From: Alteripontixanthobacter muriae
Lineage (GTDB): Bacteria; Pseudomonadota; Alphaproteobacteria; Sphingomonadales; Sphingomonadaceae
Length of the DNA: 60,774 bases
Assembly (NCBI RefSeq): GCF_013336795.1
Contig: NZ_JAAFZT010000022.1
Span: 129,995-190,768, forward strand
Direction of reading: 5' to 3'
The translations under genes were made by a program, and so were the position numbers. Positions 18,161 to 35,207 of this stretch are shown piece after piece. Numbering within the stretch: position 1 is the first letter of the stretch; each line of letters begins with the position of its first letter. The notes beneath the pieces were generated by a model. It worked only from the letters and a program-made list of their open reading frames with translations, was not told where the DNA came from and ran no database searches.

Positions 18161-19027
18161 TTAGCGCAATTCCACGGCCCGGTCGTATGCGGCTTGCAGC
18201 GTGTCACCGAGCAGGCGCGACAATTCGCCGTCACCATCGCCATCGCCGTTCAGGGCCTGTAGCCCGGCATGCGTGGTGCCGTTCTTGCTGGTGACGGAAT
18301 TTCGCAGCTCTTCCAGCGGCTGGTCGCTGCCCTTCGCCATGGCCACGGTCCCGGCCATCGTGCCGAGAACCATCTCGCGGGCATCCTTCTCTTCGAAACC
18401 CAGGTCCATGGCCGCAGCGACATAGGCGCGGGCGATCTCGAACACGTAGCCCGGCCCGGACCCGGCTACTGCCGTAACCCGGTCGAGCATATCCTCGCTA
18501 TCCACGGTGACGGACGTGCCCGCGCGCTGCATCATTGCATCGGCATGGGCGACCTGTTCAGGTGTTGCATCGTCGCTGGCGCAAAGCCCCGCAACGCATT
18601 GCCCGATGGCGGCAGGCAGGTTTGGCATGACGCGGATTACGGGGCGATCCCCGGCGGCGTTCTTCAGGCGCTGGATCGACGCACCCGCCGCTATCGACAT
18701 CACGTAGCCATCATCGGCGATGCTCTCGGCGTAGAGGGGCAGCACTTCGTCGATCTGCTGCGGCTTGATCGCGACGATGACGGTGTCGAAAGTCTCTCCA
18801 TCCAGTTGCTCGCGGCCCGACACCAGGCGAACGCCTTCGGGCGCCGTTTCGAGAAAGGGATCGGCGATTGTGAAACTGTCGTCGCCGCGTGCCCAATGCC
18901 CGAGCAAAGCGCCCCCCATCTTTCCGCAGCCGATCAGCAGGATCTTTCGAAATTTGTTTGTGATGGCGTTACCCCTGTAATTGTTTTTCCTGTCGGCCGA
19001 CCTGTTCGCGAAAGGCTCCTCGAGCAT
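18161..19027 (-). CDS. proC: Pyrroline-5-carboxylate reductase
   Basis: Last step of proline synthesis. The Rossmann loop LLIGCGKMGGALLGHW, AIKPQQIDEVL, VMPNLPAAIGQ, TAVAGSGPGYVFE and SVTSKNGTTHAGLQAL identify ProC. The start is unclear: ATG at 19027 gives 288 aa with no ribosome site and about 21 extra residues. An ATC at 18964, with CAGGGG upstream, would give the normal length of 267 aa but is a very rare start codon. It is upstream of proA in the same direction. Confidence 0.92.
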   Translation of the reverse strand: MLEEPFANRSADRKNNYRGNAITNKFRKILLIGCGKMGGALLGHWARGDDSFTIADPFLETAPEGVRLVSGREQLDGETFDTVIVAIKPQQIDEVLPLYAESIADDGYVMSIAAGASIQRLKNAAGDRPVIRVMPNLPAAIGQCVAGLCASDDATPEQVAHADAMMQRAGTSVTVDSEDMLDRVTAVAGSGPGYVFEIARAYVAAAMDLGFEEKDAREMVLGTMAGTVAMAKGSDQPLEELRNSVTSKNGTTHAGLQALNGDGDGDGELSRLLGDTLQAAYDRAVELR

Positions 19028-19235
19028 GATCGCGACCGAAGCCGTAAAGCCTGGATTTCCGGTCCTTCCAGCCAAACGCACGGGGCGTGGCGAAAGGTCC
19101 GGAACAGGCTGTGACAACCGCAGCAGCCTCGGCAAAACCCCGGTCTGGCGGTTGTGCGCTGCACCATATAAACCTAGATGACCGTTTCCCGATTGCAACC
19201 GCCCGCGCCAGATTACGCGCCAGAAAGGATTTCGC

Positions 19236-20399
19236 GTGCCGAACAAGAAGAAGCGTCTCGTCGTCAAGATCGGCTCAAGCCTGCTTGCCAATACCGAGCT
19301 GCTGACCCCCCGTTTCGGATTTCTGCAACGCCTGCTATCCGACATCGCGACGCTCAGGAACGATGGCTATGAGGTCATCATCTGCAGCTCGGGTTCGGTC
19401 GCGCTGGGTCTGAACATCGTGGGATCAACCCCAGAAGATGCGGGGCTTGCCGACAAGCAGGCCGCCGCCGCTTGCGGGATGCCCCTGCTGCTGAACGCCT
19501 ACAAGCAGATCGCGCATGAATATGGCTATGACATCGCGCAGATCCTTCTGACGCTTGGCGATTTCGAGGACCATCGCCGTTTTCTGAACACCAAGAACAC
19601 CATTCACCGCCTGTTGCGGTCAGAAATCGTGCCGATCGTGAACGAGAACGACACCATCACGACGGAAGAGATCCGCGTTGGCGACAACGACCGTCTGGCC
19701 GCCAAGATCGCGCAGATGGTCGAAGCGGACGATTTCGTGATCCTCACCGAAGTCGACGGACTTTACGATCGCCATCCTGACGAACCCGGCGCCAGGCTGG
19801 TGGAGGAAGTGTCGGATGTGAGCGAATATCTTGATGCCACGACGGGGAAAAGCACTCTCGGCACCGGCGGTATGCTGACGAAGCTGAAGGCTGCGAACAT
19901 GGCCCAGAATGCGGGTTGCACCACCTATATCGCGAATGGCGAGGCGGAAAACCCGCTGGTTTCCATCATTCGCGGCACTCGCCGCTGCACCAGATGCACG
20001 GCTTTCGAAAATCCCGGTTCGGTCTGGACCACCTGGCTTGCAGATCGCCTGCAAATGGCAGGAAGCATCGTGATATCGGATGATGCGGCGAGCTCGCTGG
20101 GCGACGGGTCGGGCGTTCGGCGCCAGGACGTTCTTTCGCTCGATGGCGACTATACGCGCGGTGACGTGCTGCATATCTACGACCGTGAGGGGAAGGAACT
20201 TGCCCGCGGCCTGACCGAATATACTTCCGAAGAAGCCCGCACACTGATCAATAATCTGGATGTCGGAGCCGAACAGTTGCTCGGCTACAAGACGCATGCC
20301 GAACTGGTGCGTCCTGAAAACCTTGTATTGCTGGAAGAGAAGCATCTGACATGGCAGGCGCCCGAGGGGTTCATGAAGAACGAGGGCGGGCTTCCCTGA
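19236..20399 (+). CDS. proB: Glutamate 5-kinase
   Basis: First, normally feedback-controlled, step of proline synthesis. The amino-acid kinase domain (about 1-260) shows VVKIGSSLL, SSGSVALGL, VNENDTITTEEIRVGDNDRLAA and DVDGLY-like EVDGLY; a PUA domain follows (about 285-375). The GTG start has AAAGGA seven bases upstream. The sequence looks atypical for an alphaproteobacterial ProB, which I recall as usually linked to obgE, and has an unusual RRCTRCTAF segment between the domains. It is divergent from proC, about 210 bases away. Confidence 0.93.
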   Translation: MPNKKKRLVVKIGSSLLANTELLTPRFGFLQRLLSDIATLRNDGYEVIICSSGSVALGLNIVGSTPEDAGLADKQAAAACGMPLLLNAYKQIAHEYGYDIAQILLTLGDFEDHRRFLNTKNTIHRLLRSEIVPIVNENDTITTEEIRVGDNDRLAAKIAQMVEADDFVILTEVDGLYDRHPDEPGARLVEEVSDVSEYLDATTGKSTLGTGGMLTKLKAANMAQNAGCTTYIANGEAENPLVSIIRGTRRCTRCTAFENPGSVWTTWLADRLQMAGSIVISDDAASSLGDGSGVRRQDVLSLDGDYTRGDVLHIYDREGKELARGLTEYTSEEARTLINNLDVGAEQLLGYKTHAELVRPENLVLLEEKHLTWQAPEGFMKNEGGLP

Positions 20400-20471
20400 G
20401 CGGCAAATTTCGGGCGAGAGTCCGACGCAACTTCACTTTGCGTTCAGCGTGGGCAGGGCTATAGGCGGCGC

Positions 20472-21311
20472 ATGCAGATCACATCGCGTTTCTCCTCCCG
20501 CCCGTTGTTCAGCCGTGTCGCCGCATTCCGTACGACGGCGGGGCGCACCGCGCTGAGCCTGGCAGCTGTTTCCCTGCTGCTCGGCGGGTGCAGTTCAGGT
20601 TCGGCGGAGCGCGATACGGCCTACGTCGCGCGTGACGTGGAAACGCTCTACAGCGAGGCCAAGCGCCGTCTCGATACTGGTAATGCTCCGCTCGCTGCCG
20701 CCCTGTTCGACGAGGTCGAGCGCCAGCATCCCTATTCGCCTTGGGCTCGCCGCGCACAGTTGATGAGCGCCTTCGCTTATTATTCCGGCCGCGATTACAA
20801 CAAGGCGATCCAGAGTGCGCAGCGCTTCCTGTCGATCCATCCCGGCAACAAGGATGCGCCCTACGCCTATTACCTGATTGCTCTGTCCTACTACGAGCAG
20901 ATCAGCGACGTGACCCGCGACCAGCGTGTGACGGATCAGGCGCGAACGGCGCTTCGCGAAGTCGATCGCCGTTTTCCGACGACGGAATACGCTGCCGACG
21001 CGCGTCTGAAGCTGGACCTTGTCGAGGATCATCTGGCGGGCAAGGAAATGGAAATCGGCCGCTATTACGAGCGGGCCGGTCGCTGGACAGCGGCGCAGAT
21101 TCGCTTCCAGAACGTGATCGACAATTTTCAGACCACGAGCCATGCGCCGGAAGCGCTGTATCGCCTGACGGAGACCAGCCTCGCGCTCGGCATTCCGTCC
21201 GAAGCGAAGAAGTATGCCGCTGTGCTCGGTACTAATTACCCTGGCAATGAGTGGTACGAGAAGGCCTATGATCTTGTTCAGGACGAAGCGCCAAGCCTGA
21301 TCGGCGGCTGA
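20472..21311 (+). CDS. bamD: Outer membrane protein assembly factor BamD
   Basis: Lipoprotein of the BAM complex that inserts beta-barrel proteins into the outer membrane. The 279-aa product has a signal peptide ending in the lipobox LLGGC with Cys40, then TPR-like repeats: LYSEAKRRLDTGNAPLAA, HPYSPWARRAQLMSAFAYY and NKAIQSAQRFLSIHPGN fit the YfiO/BamD family. It precedes recN by 88 bases, an order I recall from several alphaproteobacteria. Confidence 0.93.
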   Translation: MQITSRFSSRPLFSRVAAFRTTAGRTALSLAAVSLLLGGCSSGSAERDTAYVARDVETLYSEAKRRLDTGNAPLAAALFDEVERQHPYSPWARRAQLMSAFAYYSGRDYNKAIQSAQRFLSIHPGNKDAPYAYYLIALSYYEQISDVTRDQRVTDQARTALREVDRRFPTTEYAADARLKLDLVEDHLAGKEMEIGRYYERAGRWTAAQIRFQNVIDNFQTTSHAPEALYRLTETSLALGIPSEAKKYAAVLGTNYPGNEWYEKAYDLVQDEAPSLIGG

Positions 21312-21399
21312 CCGTCGGTCCATGCTCTCGCGCATCCTGACAGATGCCTCGACAACAAACGGTGACGCGCGCCTGAAGCTGCGCTAGACAGCGGCAGCG

Positions 21400-25797
<4,398 letters not shown>

Positions 25798-25825
<28 letters not shown>

Positions 25826-26703
25826 AGGATCGACCAATCACCTTTGACGAGACGCGCTGCCAGCCGGAACCCGGCACGGCGATAGGCCCTGCGCACCGTC
25901 ATCTCCTGCGTCTGCAAAAGGCCCGCAAGCAGGACATTGCCGGAAGGCGCTGTTGCGTCGGCAATGTCGGGAGCAAGTTCGACCAGCGGACCGGCAAGAA
26001 TATTTGCGATGACCAGATCATATGGCGCGCGGACCTGAAGGGCGGAATGGTCTAGGCCGGGAGCAGTCACCATCAACATCGCGCTTGCCCCTGAGCCAAG
26101 CGTGACGCCGTTCAGCGCCGCATTGTCGCGCACGACGCCCTCGCAAATCGGATCGATATCGCTGGCGGTGGAAAGGGCCCGTGACCACAGGGACATCGCC
26201 GCGAAACCGAGCAGACCGGTGCCGGTCCCGATGTCGATCAAATTGCGGGCGACAATGCCGTTCCGCTTCATTTGGTCGAGCATGGTGAGACAGCCTGCGG
26301 TCGTCTCGTGCTGCCCGGTGCCAAACGCCTGACTTGCGGGAATGATGAATTCGACAGCACCGGGCTGCTCGCTGGCAGGGTAATCGGGGGTCCGCACCAC
26401 GAAACGGCCAGCGTGGATCGGCGGGGTCGCCTGCTGGCTGAGAGTCACCCAATCCTGATCCGCAATGGCTTCGCTGGTGATTTCAGGCGCCGCATCGTCG
26501 AACAGGTTCGCGATCAACGCCAGGTCTCCCCGACGCGGCTTGCGCGGCAGATAGGCTTCCAAGATCCATTCCTGCGGTGTATCCTCGGCGCGCTCGTGCC
26601 CGGAGAGTACGATTTCCGCGTCCCAATCTTCCAGGTCTTCATGCCGCAGCAGGGCGGCCTGAACCGCTCTCTTTTCAGCGTGAGCGACGATCTTCCAGCT
26701 CAT
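25798..26703 (-). CDS. prmA: Ribosomal protein L11 methyltransferase
   Basis: SAM-dependent enzyme that methylates L11 at several amino groups. The 301-aa product has the substrate domain in the first 110 residues and a Rossmann methyltransferase domain with IDIGTGTGLLGFAAMSL (about 148-164), DIDPI and the catalytic-loop NILAGPLVELAPDI. The PrmA-type FGTGQHETT segment (about 130) precedes the SAM motif. It starts six bases after the upstream SDR stop. Confidence 0.92.
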
Positions 26704-26709
26704 GCCGCA

Positions 26710-27420
26710 TCAACGAACATAGCTGGCGCCGTTCACATCCAGCGTTGCGCCGGTCATGCTGCCAGGCGCATCGAGCGCGCAATAGGTGATGATGCTGGCA
26801 ACTTCCTCCGGTTCGGCCACGCGGCCAAGAGGAATGTCCGCCAAGAGGGCCGGTCCTCCCCTGCTTTCGAGGTAATCGCCGGCCATCGCCGTGTCCGTGA
26901 ACCCCGGCGCTACGGCGAAGCTGGTAATGTTTTCGCTCGCATAGGCGCGGGCAATGGTCTTGTGCAGGGCGAGCATTCCGCCCTTGGAGGCCGCATAATG
27001 CCAATGCGAAGGCGAATCGCCGCGATGACCGGCCCGGCTTGCCACGTGGACGATGCGGCCAGCAATGCCGCGGTCCTGCCAGTGGCGGATCGCGAGTCGG
27101 CAGAGGCGGGCGCTGGCGGTAAGATTGATCCGCAGCGTTTCTTCCCAAGCATCCAGCCAGTCTGCGTCCGGCGCATCGATGGGGTTGGGGCGGAACAGTC
27201 CGGCGTTGCTGACCAGTACGTCCACTTGTCCTTCGGCTCGGGCGAGGGCGGTGGTCCAGAGATGGTCGGGCGCATCTGCCTTGGTGAAATCTGCCGCTAC
27301 GGTTTGCTGATCTACCCGCGTCGTCGCATGGCCGATGACTGTGGCGCCGCGTGCCTCCAGCGCCTTGCGGCTGGCAGCACCGATCCCGCGGCTCGATCCG
27401 GTAAGAAGGATTGTTTTCAT
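26710..27420 (-). CDS. Short-chain dehydrogenase/reductase
   Basis: NAD(P)-dependent SDR of unknown substrate. The 236-aa product starts MKTILLTGSSRGIGAAS, with the cofactor glycines at 8-14, SNAG, a Ser in HVASRAGHRG and the active-site YAASKGG (Tyr-x3-Lys). It ends in the usual TGATLDVNGASYVR. An alternative ATG four codons upstream (27432) cannot be excluded. It is the first gene of an operon with prmA, and about 150 bases separate it from divergent sdhC. Confidence 0.85.
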   Translation of the reverse strand: MKTILLTGSSRGIGAASRKALEARGATVIGHATTRVDQQTVAADFTKADAPDHLWTTALARAEGQVDVLVSNAGLFRPNPIDAPDADWLDAWEETLRINLTASARLCRLAIRHWQDRGIAGRIVHVASRAGHRGDSPSHWHYAASKGGMLALHKTIARAYASENITSFAVAPGFTDTAMAGDYLESRGGPALLADIPLGRVAEPEEVASIITYCALDAPGSMTGATLDVNGASYVR

Positions 27421-27476
27421 GTCGCGCACCATCGGGATTTTGACGTCTGATGTCGAGCATTCTCGGGGTAGAACGC

Positions 27477-27504
27477 TTGAAAGCTGCAGCTTGCCTCATA
27501 TGTC
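27477..27504 (+). promoter_or_regulatory. Candidate sigma-70 promoter of sdhCDA
   Basis: TTGAAA at 27477-27482 and TATGTC at 27499-27504 are separated by 16 bases and lie about 65 bases ahead of the sdhC start. The -10 match is only moderate, so this is a candidate on sequence alone. Confidence 0.3.
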
Positions 27505-27568
27505 CATTGCGCTAAGAGGCCCACAAGCGACGACTTCGCGCAAGCAATCGACAGGCAGGATTTCAACG

Positions 27569-27949
27569 ATGGCAGGACGCCCGCTCTCCCCGCATCTTTC
27601 GATCTGGAAATGGGGCCCGCACATGCTGGTTTCCATCCTGCACAGGGCGACCGGCGACGGCATGGCCACAGTCGGGTTCGGCATTCTTCTTTGGTGGCTT
27701 GGTTCGCTCGCATCCGGTCCGCTTGCCTATGCGGATTTTCTTGCAATTATGGGATCGCCCATCGGCATCATAGTGCTGGTCCTGCTGTCATGGGCGTTCT
27801 TCAATCACATGTCGTCGGGCATCCGGCACTTCGTCCTCGATCTGGGTGCGGGTTATGAACTCGATACAAACCGCAGGTGGTCCGTCGCCACGCCGATCAT
27901 AGGTGTCGCCCTCACGATCCTGTTCTGGATAGCGATCCTGCTGACCTGA
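27569..27949 (+). CDS. sdhC: Succinate dehydrogenase cytochrome b556 subunit
   Basis: Membrane anchor of complex II that helps bind heme b and ubiquinone. The 126-aa product opens with MAGRPLSPHLSIWKWGP and the family signature SILHRATGDGM, and has three hydrophobic spans (about 30-50, 60-80 and 102-124) with FNHMSSGIRHFVLD between the second and third. Start 27569 has AGGA nine bases upstream and gives the normal length. It heads sdhC-sdhD-sdhA. Confidence 0.93.
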   Translation: MAGRPLSPHLSIWKWGPHMLVSILHRATGDGMATVGFGILLWWLGSLASGPLAYADFLAIMGSPIGIIVLVLLSWAFFNHMSSGIRHFVLDLGAGYELDTNRRWSVATPIIGVALTILFWIAILLT

Positions 27950-27988
27950 AACGCGGCCGCATTGCGAACGATCTGACTTAAGGAAAAG

Positions 27989-28408
27989 ATGATGGACAGG
28001 AATACTCCGCTCCAGAATGCCGGTGCCAAGGGCACGGCGATCGGCAATGTCCGCGGTCTCGGCGCCGCGCATGAAGGGGCGGGCCACTGGCTGCAACAAC
28101 GCTTCACCGCCATCGGCAATCTGATGGCCGTGTCGTTCCTGCTGATCTCGTTCATCCTGCTGCCGGACTATTCCTATCTGACCGTCCACGCCTGGCTATC
28201 CGATCTGCTGCCAGCATTCGCCCTCGCTTTGCTGATCGTGTCCACCTTCTGGCACGCTCGGCTCGGTCTCTCCGTCCTGATCGAAGACTATGTCGATGAT
28301 GCCGGCAACAAATTCGCAGCGAAGGCGCTGCTCAACATCGCTATCATCGCGGGTGCCGGTTTCGGCCTGTTCAGCATTGCCCGCATCGCGCTTGCAGGAA
28401 CTCTCTAA
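27989..28408 (+). CDS. sdhD: Succinate dehydrogenase membrane anchor subunit
   Basis: Second membrane subunit of complex II. The 139-aa product has [12 protein letters not shown] (about 31-42), which is the family's membrane entry, three hydrophobic spans, and the [14 protein letters not shown] segment (about 90-103) with the histidine that serves heme or quinone binding. AGGAAA stands just before the ATG. Its TAA overlaps the sdhA ATG (TAATG), indicating coupled translation. Confidence 0.93.
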   Translation: MMDRNTPLQNAGAKGTAIGNVRGLGAAHEGAGHWLQQRFTAIGNLMAVSFLLISFILLPDYSYLTVHAWLSDLLPAFALALLIVSTFWHARLGLSVLIEDYVDDAGNKFAAKALLNIAIIAGAGFGLFSIARIALAGTL

Positions 28409-30276
28409 TGGCTAACCCGTCCCCCCAGACACCCGACACCACACCCAAGGATTTCAAGAACGGCGGCACCAATCAACCAGCCTATGCCATCGTGGATCAC
28501 ACCTATGACGTTGTCGTGGTCGGCGCTGGCGGTTCCGGTCTGCGTGCGACCATGGGCAGTGCCGAAGCCGGATTGAAGACAGCGAATATCTCGAAGGTTT
28601 TTCCCACCCGCTCCCATACCGTTGCGGCGCAGGGCGGTATTGCGGCGAGCCTTGGCAACAACACGCCGGATCACTGGTCGTGGCACATGTTCGACACGGT
28701 GAAGGGCTCCGACTGGCTAGGCGATCAGGACGCCATCGAATATCTTGTGCGCGAAGCCCCGCAGGCCGTTTACGAGCTTGAACATGCCGGTGTGCCGTTT
28801 TCGCGCAATGAGAATGGGACCATCTACCAGCGTCCCTTCGGCGGCCATATGCAGAATATGGGCGAAGGCCCGCCGGTGCAGCGCACCTGCGCCGCGGCCG
28901 ACCGCACCGGCCACGCCATGCTGCATGCCCTGTATCAGCAGAGCCTGAAGTACGATGCCGACTTCTTCATCGAATATTTTGCCATCGACCTCATCATGGA
29001 GGACGGGCGTTGCCGTGGTGTCATCGCGCTTTGCATGGACGATGGGTCCATTCACCGTTTCCGCGCGCATTCGGTCGTGCTGGCAACCGGCGGCTACGGC
29101 CGCTGCTATTATACGGCGACGAGCGCCCATACCTGCACCGGCGACGGCGGCGGCATGGTCCTGCGCGCCGGTTTGCCGCTGCAGGACATGGAGTTCGTCC
29201 AGTTTCATCCGACCGGCATCTACGGCGCGGGCGTCCTCATTACCGAAGGCGCGCGCGGCGAGGGCGGTTATCTGACCAACTCCGAAGGCGAGCGTTTCAT
29301 GGAACGCTATGCCCCGTCGGCCAAGGACCTCGCCAGCCGCGATGTCGTGTCGCGCTCCATGGCGCTGGAAATGCGTGAAGGGCGCGGCGTCGGGCCTGAA
29401 AACGACCACATCTATCTGCACCTCGATCACATCGATCCCAAGGTGCTTGCCGACCGGCTTCCGGGCATCACCGAAAGCGGCAAGATTTTCGCAGGTGTCG
29501 ATCTGACGCGCCAGCCGCTGCCGGTGACGCCGACCGTGCATTACAACATGGGTGGTATCCCGACCAATTATCATGGCGAAGTCGTAACCATCGGCAAGGA
29601 TGGTAACCCTGAAACGGTGGTCCCCGGCCTGTTCGCCGTGGGCGAGGCCGCCTGCGTGTCCGTGCATGGCGCCAACCGGCTAGGCTCCAATTCGCTGATC
29701 GATCTCGTTGTGTTCGGCCGTGCGACCGGTCACCGCCTCAAGGAACAGATCAAGCCGCATTCGTCGCATGATTCGCTGCGATCGGACAGCGCGGACATGG
29801 CGCTCGAGAGGCTCGACCACTTCCGTTTCAACAAGGGCGGAACGCCGACGGCTGCGATCCGCGCCGAAATGCAGAAGACGATGCAGCGCCACGCCGCCGT
29901 TTTCCGCGACAGCAAGCTCATGGCCGAAGGCGTGTCGCTGCTGCGCGATACGAACAAGAAGCTTGAGGATGTCAGCGTTGCGGACAAGTCGCTGATCTGG
30001 AATTCCGACCTTGTCGAAACGCTGGAACTCGACAATCTGATGTCGCAGGCGGTCGTGACCATGGCTTCGGCGGAAAATCGCAAGGAAAGCCGCGGCGCAC
30101 ATGCTCATGAGGACTTCCCTCAGCGCGATGACGCGAACTGGATGAAGCACACGGTTGCGTGGTTCGAAGGTTGGGGCGGCAAGGGCGGTGACGTGAAGAT
30201 CGACTATCGCCCGGTGCATGAATATACGCTCACGGACGATATCGACTATATCAAACCCAAGAAGCGGGTTTACTGA
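28408..30276 (+). CDS. sdhA: Succinate dehydrogenase flavoprotein subunit
   Basis: Catalytic subunit of complex II that oxidises succinate to fumarate. The 622-aa product has the FAD loop [13 protein letters not shown] (about 35-47), the covalent flavin His70 in [23 protein letters not shown], the active-site THR-like region and [19 protein letters not shown]. The C-terminal [12 protein letters not shown] is typical. The iron-sulfur subunit gene sdhB does not follow. A terminator lies 25 bases downstream and an antisense gene starts the next block. Confidence 0.97.
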   Translation: MANPSPQTPDTTPKDFKNGGTNQPAYAIVDHTYDVVVVGAGGSGLRATMGSAEAGLKTANISKVFPTRSHTVAAQGGIAASLGNNTPDHWSWHMFDTVKGSDWLGDQDAIEYLVREAPQAVYELEHAGVPFSRNENGTIYQRPFGGHMQNMGEGPPVQRTCAAADRTGHAMLHALYQQSLKYDADFFIEYFAIDLIMEDGRCRGVIALCMDDGSIHRFRAHSVVLATGGYGRCYYTATSAHTCTGDGGGMVLRAGLPLQDMEFVQFHPTGIYGAGVLITEGARGEGGYLTNSEGERFMERYAPSAKDLASRDVVSRSMALEMREGRGVGPENDHIYLHLDHIDPKVLADRLPGITESGKIFAGVDLTRQPLPVTPTVHYNMGGIPTNYHGEVVTIGKDGNPETVVPGLFAVGEAACVSVHGANRLGSNSLIDLVVFGRATGHRLKEQIKPHSSHDSLRSDSADMALERLDHFRFNKGGTPTAAIRAEMQKTMQRHAAVFRDSKLMAEGVSLLRDTNKKLEDVSVADKSLIWNSDLVETLELDNLMSQAVVTMASAENRKESRGAHAHEDFPQRDDANWMKHTVAWFEGWGGKGGDVKIDYRPVHEYTLTDDIDYIKPKKRVY

Positions 30277-30301
30277 TCCGACCTTCGGGCGACAGACAGA
30301 T

Positions 30302-30339
30302 GGGGCGGGAAGGGCAGATGCCTTTTCCGCCCCTCTTTT
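30302..30339 (+). terminator. Rho-independent terminator after sdhA
   Basis: GGGGCGGGAAGGGCA and TGCCTTTTCCGCCCC form a 15-bp stem with two G-T pairs and a short loop, followed by TCTTTTA. It shows that the sdhCDA transcript ends here without sdhB. Confidence 0.8.
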
Positions 30340-30357
30340 ATGACCAATCCTGACGGC

Positions 30358-31224
30358 TCACTGACGCAGATCGGCGAAGGTGTCGCATTGATCTTCGTCA
30401 CCGGTCTGCAATCCGACCCGCAGCCAGCGCATTCGCTGCTCGCTGGATCCGTGCGTGAAGCTTTCCGGATCGACCCGGCGTCCCGCGCCCCGCTGCAAGG
30501 TATCGTCGCCGATCGCGCTGGCGGCGGTAAGCCCTTCCTCCAGATCGCCCGGTTCGATCAGATTGCGATTACGTCCGGCCCATACGCCGGCGTAGCAATC
30601 GGCCTGCAGTTCCATTCGGACCTGCAGCTGGTTGGCAGCCTGTGGCTGCTGCGACTGAGCGCTGCGAATCTGGTCGGCGAGGCCGGTCAGGTTCTGAACA
30701 TGATGACCATATTCGTGTGCCATGACGTAGTACCGCGCGAAATCGCCTCTCGCTCCCATTTCCCGGCTCAACTGGTCGTAAAAGGCCGTGTCGATATAGA
30801 TGCCCTGGTCAGCCGGGCAATAGAACGGGCCCATTGCGCTCGACGCCCTGCCGCAGCCCGTGTTCTCGGTCCCTCCGCCGAGAAAGGTGAGGGTCGGTTG
30901 CGAGAAGGAAATGCCCGCCTGCTGGAATAAAGGTTGCCATGTTTCGTTCAGCGATCCCAGGGCATTGCAGCTTTCCACCGAATAGCTGTTGTCGTCGCAA
31001 ATCTCCGCCGCGCTCTCGTTGCTGACCTGCCGCGCAGGCGGCGCAGTTTGCGTTCCTTCGACCATGCCGATGGTCTGCATCGGGTCGAGGCCGAACACGA
31101 CTGCACCGATCAAGGCGATCACCAGCGTTCCGCAGCCGATCTTGCCGCCTCCGCCACCGGGAAAGCGGCCTCCGCCGCCGCGCCTGACGTTTACACTGCC
31201 GGGATTGAACGGATTTAGCCTCAT
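30358..31224 (-). CDS. YpfJ/KPN_02809-type neutral zinc metallopeptidase
   Basis: 288-aa membrane-anchored protein. After a Gly/Arg-rich start (RRGGGGRFPGGGGG) comes one hydrophobic span (about 30-47), then a soluble domain with YCPADQGIYIDTAFY and the zinc motif HEYGH in VMAHEYGHHVQNL, followed by ELQADCYAGVWAG, the segment that should provide the third ligand. These are hallmarks of the YpfJ family; the substrate is unknown. AGGGGGAAA precedes the ATG. It is antisense to, and follows, the sdhA terminator. Confidence 0.9.
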   Translation of the reverse strand: MRLNPFNPGSVNVRRGGGGRFPGGGGGKIGCGTLVIALIGAVVFGLDPMQTIGMVEGTQTAPPARQVSNESAAEICDDNSYSVESCNALGSLNETWQPLFQQAGISFSQPTLTFLGGGTENTGCGRASSAMGPFYCPADQGIYIDTAFYDQLSREMGARGDFARYYVMAHEYGHHVQNLTGLADQIRSAQSQQPQAANQLQVRMELQADCYAGVWAGRNRNLIEPGDLEEGLTAASAIGDDTLQRGAGRRVDPESFTHGSSEQRMRWLRVGLQTGDEDQCDTFADLRQ

Positions 31225-31287
31225 GATTTCCCCCTGTCCGCCCTGTTTCGCTTAGGCCGGGCAGCGCCATTTGCATTTTTTTCACCG

Positions 31288-31319
31288 AAGGAACATAGCA
31301 AGGCAATGCGGCGTTCCTT
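31288..31319. repeat. Inverted repeat upstream of bdhA
   Basis: AAGGAAC (31288-31294) and GTTCCTT (31313-31319) are perfect 7-bp arms around 18 bases and lie about 35 bases before the bdhA ATG, between it and the divergent metallopeptidase gene. The position would suit an operator; there is no T-run for a terminator. Confidence 0.3.
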
Positions 31320-31352
31320 AGCCGTTCAAGTCCGAACCTTCTGGAGTGCCAT

Positions 31353-32085
31353 ATGTTCCTTTCCGGGCGCACCGCCCTCGTCACCGGTTCCACCTCGGGC
31401 ATCGGCCTCGCTATCGCGCGCGCCCTTCACAAGGAGGGTGCGATAGTCGTCCTGAACGGCTTCGGGGATGAGGCCTCTATCGCTACCCTGTGCGACGAGA
31501 TGGACGCACGGCACATCGACGCCGACCTGATGACCTGCGAGGGAGCGGAAAGCCTGATGGAACAGGCAGGCGAAATCGACATCCTCGTCAACAATGCAGG
31601 CATGCAGCATGTCGCACCCGTGGAGGATTTTGCCCCGGCGAAATGGGACGCGATCATCGCGCTCAATCTCACGGCGGCGTTTCACACGACACGGCTCGCA
31701 ATTCCGCACATGAAGCGGGAAAACTGGGGCAGGATCATCAACACGGCCAGCGCACATTCCCTGGCGGCATCGCCATTCAAGAGCGCCTATGTCGCCGCCA
31801 AGCACGGGCTTGCCGGGCTGACGAAGACGGTTGCTCTGGAAGTGGCGCAGTCCGGCGTGACGGTGAATTGCATCAGTCCCGGCTACGTCTGGACGCCGCT
31901 GGTGGAGGGGCAGATACCCGACACGATGAAAAGTCGCGGGCTCAGCAGAGATGAAGTCATCAACGATGTGCTGCTCGCCAAGCAGCCGACCAAGCGTTTC
32001 GTGCAGCCTGAAGAGGTTGGCGCACTGGCGGCCTTCCTGTGCCGGGAAGAAGCGGGCAACATTACAGGATCGAACTACAGCATCG

Positions 32086-32108
<23 letters not shown>
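31353..32108 (+). CDS. bdhA: 3-hydroxybutyrate dehydrogenase (SDR)
   Basis: NAD-dependent SDR that interconverts 3-hydroxybutyrate and acetoacetate, as in polyhydroxybutyrate use. The 251-aa product has TGSTSGIGLAIARAL (10-24), NNAGMQHVAPVEDF, NTASAHSLAASPFKSAYVAAKHG with Tyr-x3-Lys, and SPGYVWTPLVEGQI plus the C-terminal GSNYSIDGGWTAE. The AGMQHVAP and HSLAASPFKSAY features are the ones I associate with 3-hydroxybutyrate rather than other SDR substrates. No polyhydroxybutyrate genes are nearby. The M28 peptidase start overlaps its 3' end. Confidence 0.85.
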
Positions 32109-35186
<3,078 letters not shown>

Positions 35187-35207
35187 CAGCCTTGCAGGGG
35201 TGCAGTC

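Noticed and set aside
26272-27450. 392-codon open frame antisense to prmA and the SDR gene
   Set aside because: Both genes on the other strand have complete family motifs; this frame shows none.
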